From: Butyrivibrio sp. | Lineage (GTDB): Bacteria > Bacillota > Clostridia > Lachnospirales > Lachnospiraceae | Direction of reading: 5' to 3' | Assembly (NCBI GenBank): GCA_014799955.1 | Contig: JAAVHB010000104.1 | Coordinates: 1-32,574 of the forward strand | DNA: 32,574 nt | Shown: positions 8,806 to 15,286 of the stretch, one piece after another | Layout: every line of letters begins with the position of its first letter | Numbering within the stretch: position 1 is the stretch's first letter | Translations under genes and position numbers: made by a program | The notes under the pieces: model-generated | Told to the model about the DNA's origin: nothing | Database searches by the model: none | What the model saw: the letters and a program-made list of their open reading frames with translations, nothing else

Positions 8806-9245
8806 TATTTTATCAATTTGGCGAGAACGCCGTTCACAAAGGAGTGGGATTTGGCATCGCAGTACTTCTTGCAAAGCTCCACCGCCTCGTTTATGGCAAC
8901 CGCCGCCTCTATTTCCCCGTCATAAATTATCTCGTACGCGGCAAGCCTGAGTATGGAAAGCTCCGCCTTTCCTATTCTCTCCAGCTTCCAGCCGTCACAT
9001 ACTCTGTCTATGGCTTCGTCAAGCTCCCCGATATGCGACGCCGCGTCGCATACTCTCGATATAATTTCCGCGCGGTCAAGCTCGGTTATCCCCTTTCCCG
9101 TCAGCACCGCGTCGGCAGATTCCTCGTTATATTCCGGATAACTGTCAAAATAAAGCTTTGCCTGCGCCTCAAAGTCCTCTCTATCGTAAAAATCATATCT
9201 GAACAGAATCCTGAAAACGTGTTCCCTTACTAACGTCCTTTTCAT
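8805..9245 (-). CDS. nusB: Transcription antitermination protein NusB
   Basis: NusB binds boxA RNA with NusE (ribosomal protein S10) and prevents premature termination of rRNA transcription. The protein is all-helical; visible family segments are REHVFRILFRYDFYDRED at the N-terminus, IERIGKAELSILRLAAYEI-type sequence in the middle (LERIGKAELSILRLAAYEI), and AVAINEAVELCKKYCDAKSH before SFVNGVLAKL. I place the start at ATG 9243-9245, with GGATGG about 6 bases upstream, rather than at the frame limit 9320: the extra residues do not look like NusB and would run through a large hairpin. The result is 146 residues. Its leader contains the inverted repeat described separately. Confidence 0.95.
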   Translation of the reverse strand: MKRTLVREHVFRILFRYDFYDREDFEAQAKLYFDSYPEYNEESADAVLTGKGITELDRAEIISRVCDAASHIGELDEAIDRVCDGWKLERIGKAELSILRLAAYEIIYDGEIEAAVAINEAVELCKKYCDAKSHSFVNGVLAKLIK

Positions 9246-9269
9246 AGTTTTACCATCCGTAAACGTAAT

Positions 9270-9302
9270 ATTAGAGTGTCTTTTATGCATAGACACTCTA
9301 AT
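9270..9302. repeat. 12-bp perfect inverted repeat in the nusB leader (operator or RNA hairpin)
   Basis: Arms 9270-9281 and 9291-9302 (ATTAGAGTGTCT and its complement) flank a 9-base spacer. The downstream arm overlaps the last two bases of a minus-strand TATAAT at 9301-9306. Neither side has a T-run, so it is not a normal terminator. The symmetry and position suit either a repressor site at the promoter or a hairpin at the 5' end of the nusB mRNA. Confidence 0.65.
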
Positions 9303-9329
9303 TATACAATAAATATTCAAAATTAAAAA
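9301..9329 (-). promoter_or_regulatory. Possible promoter of nusB
   Basis: Perfect -10 box TATAAT at 9301-9306 with a weak -35 TTTTTA at 9324-9329, spacer 17. It lies between the asp23 stop and nusB and overlaps the inverted repeat. The weak -35 means it may need an activator or may be minor compared with read-through from the asp23 promoter. Confidence 0.4.
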
Positions 9330-9338
9330 GCATTATTT

Positions 9339-9716
9339 CTATTTTTTGTCAACCACTACGTCCGATACCATGACATTGACCTCCGCAACCGACAGCCCGG
9401 TCATCGTTTCAATCGCGCTCGATACCTTTTCCTGTACGTTCCCGCATACCTCGGGCACACTGTGTCCGTATTTGATATTCAGGGTCAGATACACAAAAAC
9501 CGTATCGTCAAGCATTTTAATCTTTACGCCCTTTGACAGCGAGCTGATACCCAGCTTTGAAACTATTTCCGTAGTGATATTGCCGATAAGCGAATCAACG
9601 CCGTCGGTTTCCGTTGCGGCTATTCCGGCGATTACGGAAACAACCTGCTCCGAAATCTGTATTTTGCCTATATTTTCATCATCGGCATAAGCCGTATTCT
9701 TAACATTATTAGCCAT
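9339..9716 (-). CDS. Asp23/Gls24-family envelope stress protein (YqhY-like)
   Basis: Asp23-family proteins are small, abundant, often membrane-associated proteins; YqhY of Bacillus sits between accC and nusB and affects fatty-acid synthesis. The visible family pattern is GKIQISEQVVSVIAGIAATE, VDSLIGN, KGVKIKMLDDTVFVYLTLNI, GHSVPEVCGNVQEKVSSAIE and a C-terminal VAEVNVMVSDVVVD. The start ATG 9714-9716 follows GGGAGG, giving 125 residues; the open frame upstream to 9779 is not used because it would overlap the promoter. In this genome accB and accC are missing from the usual place between spoIIIAH and this gene, so the link to acetyl-CoA carboxylase is not visible here. Confidence 0.92.
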   Translation of the reverse strand: MANNVKNTAYADDENIGKIQISEQVVSVIAGIAATETDGVDSLIGNITTEIVSKLGISSLSKGVKIKMLDDTVFVYLTLNIKYGHSVPEVCGNVQEKVSSAIETMTGLSVAEVNVMVSDVVVDKK

Positions 9717-9750
9717 GTTTTTATCCTCCCTATAATCTAAGTATGCTTTT

Positions 9751-9779
9751 ATTATAATAAAACCGTACCGTTTTTGCAA
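9751..9779 (-). promoter_or_regulatory. Vegetative promoter of asp23 (and downstream operon)
   Basis: Minus-strand -35 TTGCAA (9774-9779) and -10 TATAAT (9751-9756) with a 17-base spacer, about 28 bases before the asp23 ribosome binding site. It starts right at the end of spoIIIAH, separating housekeeping transcription from the sporulation operon. Confidence 0.7.
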
Positions 9780-9783
9780 TTAC

Positions 9784-10521
9784 TTATTGCAAATTCGCAG
9801 TCTCATTTTCGCGCGGCTCCGCCTCATCTTCCGGATTCTCTCCGGAATTCTCACCGCCGTCCGCTTCTGTTTCATTATCCGATACCTCTCCTCCTGTCGC
9901 GGCCGAATCGTCCTTTGCTGGAGTCACCGAGGTTATCGTAAGATTTTCGAGAGCGCATGAGGTTTTTCTGGTGACTATATCCTCAATCTGCGCGAGCTGT
10001 GTGGCGCTGAGGTCGTTGCTTTCCACCACAACGTCAACCTGATTTCCGCTTACGGAAACTATGACATTCTGAAAGCCCTTCGCCTCCAAAAGAAGCTCCG
10101 CTGCCGCCTCCTTCTCCGCCGCATCCGCCAGCGCGACCATTCCGGAAACGGCCTCCGCCTTCATATCCTCGCTGACCTCGCTGTTGTTGATGACCTCAAG
10201 CAGCGTTTCCTTGCCGCTTGCACGAACCTGCTCGCGCTCAAGCTTGGCGCTTATAATAAACTGCGAAGTCACGTTTGATGTGAACACCATAGAGCCCGGG
10301 TCGTCGTAAGGGTTGTTTGGCTCGGCGTCGTTGCTCTGTATATCGCCGCTTACCGGGTCGGTCTCCCCCTCCAGATTCGTACCGCTCTGCACCGTATCTT
10401 CTTTGTTCTTATTCTTGTTTTTGATATTATCCGAATAGTTTATGTACCCGGCAACAGCAATCATGAGTGCCAGGGCCGTAATAATGATTTGATTTTTCTT
10501 GAAGATTTTCTTCAAAATCAT
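9784..10521 (-). CDS. spoIIIAH: Stage III sporulation protein AH
   Basis: Mother-cell membrane protein whose extracellular domain forms a ring in the intermembrane space and docks with forespore SpoIIQ; the fold is related to the YscJ/FliF ring-building motif. The 245-residue protein has a short basic N-terminus, one membrane segment at about residues 11-27 (QIIITALALMIAVAGYI), an acidic linker, and the ring-building domain around residues 85-205, ending with LLLEAKGFQNVIVSVSGN and IVTRKTSCALENLTI. The last 40 residues are a Glu/Asn-rich acidic tail longer than in Bacillus (218 residues). It overlaps the spoIIIAG stop by 4 bases (ATGA). Confidence 0.94.
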   Translation of the reverse strand: MILKKIFKKNQIIITALALMIAVAGYINYSDNIKNKNKNKEDTVQSGTNLEGETDPVSGDIQSNDAEPNNPYDDPGSMVFTSNVTSQFIISAKLEREQVRASGKETLLEVINNSEVSEDMKAEAVSGMVALADAAEKEAAAELLLEAKGFQNVIVSVSGNQVDVVVESNDLSATQLAQIEDIVTRKTSCALENLTITSVTPAKDDSAATGGEVSDNETEADGGENSGENPEDEAEPRENETANLQ

Positions 10522-11117
10522 ACCTCCATTTTTAATACTTTAATTTTATTGACCGAGATACCCAAAAGTGCGCTTGCAGCCTCTGTTATGTCGGATACGA
10601 TTCTTGCGTCGCCGGCACCTTCGGCTATTATGATAACCCCAAGTATTTCCGGCATCTCCTCCTCCGTGACATACGGAGAATTGCTTCCTCCCGTATTTGT
10701 GTACACCACCGATTCCTGCACGCTGTACTCAGTCTGGCTGCGGTTGCCTCCGGCGGAATCCTTTTCCTCTGTCTGCGATTTGGATTCATTCTTCTGCACG
10801 TAAATATTGCTTTTTCCGCTGTTTTTTACCGATATCATCACACGGGCTTCACCTACTCCGGAGGTCTGTGACAGAAGCTTTTCAAGTCCGTTTTCCAAAT
10901 CCTTGATATAGCTGTCAACGGACGTAACGCTTTTAGTCTGCGCCGCTTCCGGCAAAGTTCCCTGTGAAGAGGAATCAGCCTTGTTTTTGCTTGCGGATTT
11001 CACCGGAAGATTAATTACGATAAGCAGCAGACCGAATAAAAGTATTATCGGCAGTTTGTCTTTTGTAAAAATCTTTGAAAATGTATTTTTCCATTTTTCC
11101 GGCAGCTTAAAATTCAT
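10518..11117 (-). CDS. spoIIIAG: Stage III sporulation protein AG
   Basis: Ring-forming component of the SpoIIIA-SpoIIQ channel. It has a single membrane segment (LPIILLFGLLLIVINLPV, about residues 22-39), a Ser/Lys linker, then a domain with VDSYIKDLENGLEKLLSQTS, GVGEARVMISVKNSG and EILGVIIIAEGAGDARIVSD, typical of SpoIIIAG, finishing in SALLGISVNKIKVLKME. The start is the ATG at 11115-11117 behind CAGGAGG; the longer frame to 11153 reads into a repeat. Length 199 residues is shorter than Bacillus (229), mainly in the linker region. The unusual 119-base gap from spoIIIAF is described under the repeat entry. Confidence 0.94.
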   Translation of the reverse strand: MNFKLPEKWKNTFSKIFTKDKLPIILLFGLLLIVINLPVKSASKNKADSSSQGTLPEAAQTKSVTSVDSYIKDLENGLEKLLSQTSGVGEARVMISVKNSGKSNIYVQKNESKSQTEEKDSAGGNRSQTEYSVQESVVYTNTGGSNSPYVTEEEMPEILGVIIIAEGAGDARIVSDITEAASALLGISVNKIKVLKMEV

Positions 11118-11121
11118 ATTA

Positions 11122-11199
11122 ATCCTCCTGACATTCCCGCAAGGCGCTGGCATTTCCGAACGGTGTTTTCCTCTTTGCGACGAACGGGACTTCCCGATC
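11122..11199. repeat. Degenerate hairpin repeat upstream of spoIIIAG, related to the spoIIIAA leader repeat
   Basis: On the minus strand this stretch begins GGGAAGTCCCGTTCG and ends CAGCGCCTTGCGGGAATGT followed by CAGGAGG, matching the two ends of the 45-base unit found before spoIIIAA, with about 28 altered bases between (possibly two fused partial units, since CCGTTCGG recurs inside). The GGAGG at its end is the ribosome binding site of spoIIIAG. A second, unused AGGAGG lies on its far side at 11214-11219, directly after spoIIIAF. Confidence 0.6.
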
Positions 11200-11236
11200 C
11201 GGCTTGGCGCTCACCTCCTGCACAAGCAAAAGTCAA

Positions 11237-11824
11237 TTACTGCGATATATTTACATATATATTGCGTTTCTCGAGGTTATAGAAGTCGGCAAGATAATTT
11301 TTTATTTCTATCGCGATAAGTTCATCCTCGTAATAGTCGTCCCTATCCTGCACATATACAGGCGGGACATAAATATTTCCCTGACTGTAGGCCCCGCCCC
11401 TTGCTATGTCCACGCTTATCCTTGCAAGGCTCCCGTATCCCTTTGAGGCAGGGTCAATGTCTATCTCCGGTCTGGAATCTATGTATACCGCTCCGAGACT
11501 TTCCACGTACTCCTTTATGTCCGCAGAAATCTTTTTCTCGAACTCCGCGGTTATCAACCGTATGCGCTCCTCGTCGGCAAAAGCAAGCTCCGCTCTCAAA
11601 TCCGCGGACATCGCGCCGTAGCTGCCGGACAAAAACAGCTCGTCAAACCTTCCGTCCAGCCCCGTAAGCCTTCCGATAGGCTTTATCAGCAGGATTACCA
11701 TGACAATCCCGAGAAAAAGCTTTATGTATCTTTTGTATTTGTCTCCCGGAATTATATTCAGTATCAGGGAGGCGACAATATAAAAAATCGCAATATTTTT
11801 TATCCAGCGAACCAAATATTCCAT
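11237..11824 (-). CDS. spoIIIAF: Stage III sporulation protein AF
   Basis: Membrane component of the SpoIIIA channel; its C-terminal soluble domain also adopts a ring-building-like fold in known structures. Two membrane segments are clear at about residues 9-25 (KNIAIFYIVASLILNII) and 35-50 (IKLFLGIVMVILLIKPI), separated by the conserved PGDKYKRY. The rest is soluble: a helix with a Glu/Arg-rich stretch, then an alpha/beta domain with GAVYIDSRPEIDID. 195 residues compares with about 206 in Bacillus. It begins 8 bases after spoIIIAE. Confidence 0.93.
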   Translation of the reverse strand: MEYLVRWIKNIAIFYIVASLILNIIPGDKYKRYIKLFLGIVMVILLIKPIGRLTGLDGRFDELFLSGSYGAMSADLRAELAFADEERIRLITAEFEKKISADIKEYVESLGAVYIDSRPEIDIDPASKGYGSLARISVDIARGGAYSQGNIYVPPVYVQDRDDYYEDELIAIEIKNYLADFYNLEKRNIYVNISQ

Positions 11825-11832
11825 TTATTTCC

Positions 11833-12990
11833 TCACGCAGCGTTTTGGTTTGTGGCGTTGCATATAATCGCCAGTGTCAGCAAAAAAAATACCACGGCGT
11901 ACAAAAGTATCTTGGCGAGCAGTACCGTGCTTTCGTACAGACCGTTCACCGCACCAACAATCCTTTTGTCCGAAACCGGCTCAAGGATGGCTCCCGCCGC
12001 CTTGTAGCCTATTGATATTATCACGGCTTTAATCACCGGAGTGAAGCACAGCGCGACTATAGCAACCATGGCCGCCATTCCGATTGCGTTTTTTATAAGC
12101 GTGCCGGAACCTAAAATTATGCCGGAAACCGAGGTCAGCACACCCCCTACTCCGGGTATCATCGACGCCGCCTTTCCGAAGGAGGAGGTCTTTACACTGT
12201 CCACTATCGGACTTATCATGCTCTGTATGATGTTTATCCCGATTACAAGTGACATCAAGGCTTTCATAATCCACTCAATTGCCGTTTTTATAAGCTCCAT
12301 GACCTTTGTGAACAGATTCCCCTCGGTGACATTGTTTATCAGGTTTGTTACCATATATATGTAGACAAGCGGAAGAATAAATCCCTTCAAAAGGCTCTGT
12401 ATCAGCACTATCACAATAGTAATTACCTGATAAAACGCCGACGCCGACGCGGTTCCCGAGGAAAATCCTAGCGAAAGCACATACACCGGAACCACCGCCT
12501 CCATAAGCTCAAGCAGCCTGTCAAGCGCCGCCCCCACCATCGACGCCGTTACCGCATATCCCGCCGTCAGAAGGCACATAAGCATTATAAAGGTTATGTA
12601 AAAGCCCGTGCCTGATATGTCATTTGAAAGAAACGCCGTCGCTATATTAGTAAAAAGAGCCGCTATTATCCCGACTATTATTATTCTGAAAATAACGGTC
12701 TTCTGTGCCGACAGCTCGCCGACCAGCACTTCAATTACAGCTTGTCCCAGCTCGCCAAGGCTCCCGTTTACATCTCCCGACATAAATTTTTTGACTGTTT
12801 TTTCAAAGTCAAAATCGCTTTCCTGCCCCACTATACCGTTAATATCGGAAAAATCATAATAATCAAGCTCTCCCGGCGTATCCTCATTCTCTCCGGGCGC
12901 CGCCATACAGGGGCAAAGACCCAGTCCCATAACGAGCGCCAACACCGCCGTGAGAATAACCCCCGTAATTTTTTGTATGCCTGTCCTCAT
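11833..12990 (-). CDS. spoIIIAE: Stage III sporulation protein AE
   Basis: Polytopic membrane protein of the SpoIIIA complex, proposed export-gate-like core. It has a signal-like N-terminus (VILTAVLALVMGLGLCPCMA, about residues 11-30), an acidic extracytoplasmic segment of about 60 residues, then 6-7 hydrophobic segments through to the C-terminus. The family-typical FGKAASMIPGVGGVLTSVSG and SIGYKAAGAILEPVSDKRIV are present. Length 385 against 399 in Bacillus. Its start codon immediately follows the spoIIIAD stop (TAAATG), implying coupled translation. Confidence 0.94.
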   Translation of the reverse strand: MRTGIQKITGVILTAVLALVMGLGLCPCMAAPGENEDTPGELDYYDFSDINGIVGQESDFDFEKTVKKFMSGDVNGSLGELGQAVIEVLVGELSAQKTVIFRIIIVGIIAALFTNIATAFLSNDISGTGFYITFIMLMCLLTAGYAVTASMVGAALDRLLELMEAVVPVYVLSLGFSSGTASASAFYQVITIVIVLIQSLLKGFILPLVYIYMVTNLINNVTEGNLFTKVMELIKTAIEWIMKALMSLVIGINIIQSMISPIVDSVKTSSFGKAASMIPGVGGVLTSVSGIILGSGTLIKNAIGMAAMVAIVALCFTPVIKAVIISIGYKAAGAILEPVSDKRIVGAVNGLYESTVLLAKILLYAVVFFLLTLAIICNATNQNAA

Positions 12991-13374
12991 TTACATACTC
13001 CCGCTTATCGTGTCAAGCAGCGCCGTCACCACCGGAAGGCTGACCGCCAGCAGCGAAAGCTTCGCAAAAATTTCTATCTGCGAGGCTATCGCCTGATGCC
13101 CCGCGTCCCTGCAAAGCGATGCCGCAAATTCCGCAACATAAGTTATTCCCGTCATTTTGAGCAGAATCACAATGTACTTCTGTTCAATATCAATATACGC
13201 GCTAAAGGAATTTATCGCCGTCACGATGGTTCCCACCCGCGCCGTGACATAGGCAAAAATTGCCGCCGCCACTCCAAATGCAACCACGTGCGCGTACTCG
13301 CTTTTACTGCTTTTGAGCATAATTGAAAGAAATATGCCCGCTATTCCTATTACCGCAACCCTGATAATATCCAT
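12991..13374 (-). CDS. spoIIIAD: Stage III sporulation protein AD
   Basis: Small polytopic membrane protein of the mother-cell channel. 127 residues with about four hydrophobic segments; segments such as VAAAIFAYVTARVGTIVTAI and ITYVAEFAASLCRDAGHQAI are characteristic, the latter with the conserved CRDAG. Located 12 bases after spoIIIAC and directly abutting spoIIIAE. Confidence rests on both sequence pattern and the unbroken AA-AH order. Confidence 0.93.
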   Translation of the reverse strand: MDIIRVAVIGIAGIFLSIMLKSSKSEYAHVVAFGVAAAIFAYVTARVGTIVTAINSFSAYIDIEQKYIVILLKMTGITYVAEFAASLCRDAGHQAIASQIEIFAKLSLLAVSLPVVTALLDTISGSM

Positions 13375-13386
13375 GCATACACCGGC

Positions 13387-13581
13387 CTACAGCGAAAACA
13401 TATCCTTTATGGTCTGAAACAAATCCTTTATATACGGAATAACCCAATAAAGAACCAGGACAAGTCCCGCCAAGGTCGTGAGAAACGCCTGCTCCTCCCT
13501 GCCGCTGTGCTTAAGCACCTGATATATAACCGACACGAGTATTCCGACCGCCGCTATTTTAAAAATCAAACCAACTTCCAT
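13387..13581 (-). CDS. spoIIIAC: Stage III sporulation protein AC
   Basis: 64-residue protein with two membrane helices (about residues 3-22 and 32-52). LIFKIAAVGILVSVIYQVLK followed by the polar GREEQAFLTTLAGLVLVLYW is the family signature. It begins 15 bases after spoIIIAB. Role: membrane core of the SpoIIIA complex needed for late forespore gene expression. Confidence 0.93.
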   Translation of the reverse strand: MEVGLIFKIAAVGILVSVIYQVLKHSGREEQAFLTTLAGLVLVLYWVIPYIKDLFQTIKDMFSL

Positions 13582-13596
13582 ACGGAATCATACCTC

Positions 13597-14124
13597 TCAG
13601 ACCATTATGATTGTGATTATTACCCCCAGCATCACGCCGAGGCTTCGGTAGAGTCTTGTCTTTGTGGGCAGAATCTTGGAAAGCTCCTCTATGCTTGTGT
13701 CAAGCTCATCCATATATGCCTCCAGCGCGTTAATCTGCGTCTGCGTATCCTTTAAGCCCAGACTGTCGCCGAGCGAAATCAGTCTTTCCTTTTCGCGCTC
13801 GGACAAATGCGTATCACGCAGTCCCTTCTCAAACACGCTCTTCCATATGTCCCCGAGCGAACCGTTCTTTACGACGCCGTTTTGCGCCTCCAGCTCTCTT
13901 AAGATTCCTCCCATAACATCGCCGCAGCGCCCCGCGATATTTCCCGCCGCCTCCAGAATCGGCGTCATTCCGAAGCCGATTTCCCCTTTGAGCAGAAAAA
14001 TAATTTTCTTTATTTCCTTTAATTCAATCAATCTTTTCTGCAAATCCCTGCTCATAAGAAATCCGTATGCGGACGTTGAAAAAATAACCATAACCCCGCC
14101 GAGTATTTTAGCCGCCATCGTCAT
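13597..14124 (-). CDS. spoIIIAB: Stage III sporulation protein AB
   Basis: Membrane-anchored helical protein related to the GspF family of type II secretion and pilus systems, thought to work with the SpoIIIAA ATPase. N-terminal hydrophobic segment at about 4-22 (AAKILGGVMVIFSTSAYGFL), middle helices with MSRDLQKRLIELKEIKKIIF and EIGFGMTPILEAAGNIAGR, and a C-terminal hydrophobic segment (SLGVMLGVIITIIMV). 175 residues against 171 in Bacillus. Its ATG overlaps the spoIIIAA stop (ATGA); an ATG two codons later is also possible. Confidence 0.93.
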   Translation of the reverse strand: MTMAAKILGGVMVIFSTSAYGFLMSRDLQKRLIELKEIKKIIFLLKGEIGFGMTPILEAAGNIAGRCGDVMGGILRELEAQNGVVKNGSLGDIWKSVFEKGLRDTHLSEREKERLISLGDSLGLKDTQTQINALEAYMDELDTSIEELSKILPTKTRLYRSLGVMLGVIITIIMV

Positions 14125-15062
14125 ATCCTCTCCCCTTTCGCGTCATATATGCCCTCGACATTGCCCGGACCGCCAAGCCCCGAAAGCACCACCACACGTT
14201 CAAATACATTCATCTCCATCAGATTTTTCACTGCGGGCTTGGTAAGCAAATCCTCATAGGAGGAGGCGTGCACGGTTGCGATTATTTTGCAGCCGCAGTT
14301 TACCGCATATGTAATCGCTTTAACGTCCGCGTCGCTGCCTATCTCGTCCACCGCAATAACTCTCGGCGCCATGCTCCGTATAAGCATTGTCATTCCGTAA
14401 GCCTTCGGACATCCGTCCAGCACATCGGTCCTCATTCCCACATCGTTCTGCGGCACTCCGAGATTGCATGCCGCTATCTCGCTGCGCTCGTCCGCCACGC
14501 CGACAGTCTGTCCGGCGTTTCCGCCGAAGCCGTCCGACAGATTGCGTATAATGTCCCTGAGAAGCGTTGTTTTTCCGCAGCAGGGCGGCGAGACTATGAG
14601 CGTATGGTAAACCGAGCCCTTTATGTCCGAATAAAGCTTATCCATTATCATATCCGAGCAACCCTTTATCTCGCTTGCCACCCTTAAGTTTATAAAGGAG
14701 ATATTGCGTATGGTTTTAATCCCGTTTTCACCGTTCACCGCGCGCCCGCACACACCGATCCTGTTGCCGCCCGCCATGGTGATAAATCCGTTTTTTATCT
14801 CATCCTCGTAAGCGTACATCGAATAATTGCTGACATATTCCAATGTTTCCCGAATATCCTTTACCGTCACCGTGTATGCGTTCTGAGGCCTGCATATACT
14901 CCCCTGCCCGTCGATGAACAGCTCGCCCCTGCTGCTGTTCACAATAAGAGGCTTTTCCACCCTGAGCCGAATCTCCCTTATACTTATTTCAGGCTCAAGC
15001 CGGCTCAGTATATTCCTCAGACCCACGGACAAATAATTATATATATCCTCGCTGCGGTTCAT
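14121..15062 (-). CDS. spoIIIAA: Stage III sporulation protein AA, ATPase
   Basis: Secretion-type AAA+ ATPase of the SpoIIIA complex, essential for channel function in the mother cell. The Walker A is in IVSPPCCGKTTLLRDIIRNL, Walker B in PRVIAVDEIGSDADV, with VADERSEIAAC and IATVHASSYEDL also conserved. In place of the Bacillus PPQTGKT loop this copy has PPCCGKT, keeping the essential GKT. The start is ATG 15060-15062 with AAGGAGG about 10 bases before, giving 313 residues (Bacillus 307). The frame is open further upstream to 15146, but that part is translated leader repeat, not family sequence. First gene of the operon. Confidence 0.95.
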   Translation of the reverse strand: MNRSEDIYNYLSVGLRNILSRLEPEISIREIRLRVEKPLIVNSSRGELFIDGQGSICRPQNAYTVTVKDIRETLEYVSNYSMYAYEDEIKNGFITMAGGNRIGVCGRAVNGENGIKTIRNISFINLRVASEIKGCSDMIMDKLYSDIKGSVYHTLIVSPPCCGKTTLLRDIIRNLSDGFGGNAGQTVGVADERSEIAACNLGVPQNDVGMRTDVLDGCPKAYGMTMLIRSMAPRVIAVDEIGSDADVKAITYAVNCGCKIIATVHASSYEDLLTKPAVKNLMEMNVFERVVVLSGLGGPGNVEGIYDAKGERI

Positions 15063-15084
15063 GCCCTCGCACCTCCTTAACATC

Positions 15085-15174
15085 CCCGTGAGGCGCTGCA
15101 AAGCGCCGAACGGGACTTTCCTTAACTTTCCCGCGAGACACTGCAAAGCGTCGAACGGGACTTTCCTTTACCAT
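15085..15174. repeat. Two tandem 45-base hairpin repeats in the spoIIIA leader
   Basis: Units 15085-15129 and 15130-15174 match closely. Each contains an interrupted palindrome: CCCG / CGGG outer arms (15085-15088 with 15111-15114; 15130-15133 with 15156-15159) and 6-bp inner arms. Inner arms of unit 1 are GGCGCT / AGCGCC around GCAA; those of unit 2 (GACACT / AGCGTC) keep five of six pairs. On the minus strand each unit starts with TTAAGGA, and the next occurrence of that string is the spoIIIAA ribosome binding site itself. Confidence 0.85.
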
Positions 15175-15202
15175 TTATATGAGCAACATGTCCGCGGTAT
15201 GA
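15174..15202 (-). promoter_or_regulatory. Sigma-E-like promoter of the spoIIIA operon
   Basis: Minus-strand -35 TCATACC (15196-15202) and -10 CATATAAA (15174-15181) separated by 14 bases, against the Bacillus sigma-E pattern KMATATT / CATACAHT with a 14-15-base spacer (5 of 7 and 6 of 8 matches). The spoIIIA operon is a sigma-E regulon member in Bacillus, and this site points directly at the leader repeats and spoIIIAA. Confidence 0.55.
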
Positions 15203-15214
15203 TTTTCATTTTTC

Positions 15215-15243
15215 TTGACTGTGAAATACAAAAGATATAGAAT
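15215..15243 (+). promoter_or_regulatory. Vegetative promoter of the DUF368 gene
   Basis: -35 TTGACT (15215-15220), 17-base spacer, -10 TAGAAT (15238-15243), 43 bases upstream of the start codon. It is divergent from and close to the sigma-E-like promoter of spoIIIA. Confidence 0.7.
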
Positions 15244-15286
15244 AGTATAAGCTGTATATGTATAATATCTGAAAGGAAATAACAAA

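Noticed and set aside
9270-9302. CIRCE (HrcA) element before nusB
   Set aside because: The 9-base gap and outer TTA/TAA match, but the arms read TTAGAGTGTC instead of TTAGCACTC, so it is a different palindrome.
11119-11214. A 31-codon leader peptide between spoIIIAF and spoIIIAG (GTG start, stop touching the spoIIIAG start)
   Set aside because: The GTG is inside the AGGAGGTG ribosome binding site, so spacing is impossible, and no alternative start fits; the frame is explained by the hairpin repeat, whose period keeps frames open.
12029-12364. Open frames on both strands within spoIIIAE and similar genes
   Set aside because: They overlap well-supported genes and have no family-like sequence; they are shadows.
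15063-15146. N-terminal extension of SpoIIIAA by 28 residues
   Set aside because: The extension translates the 45-base repeat and a good ribosome binding site precedes the internal ATG at 15062.
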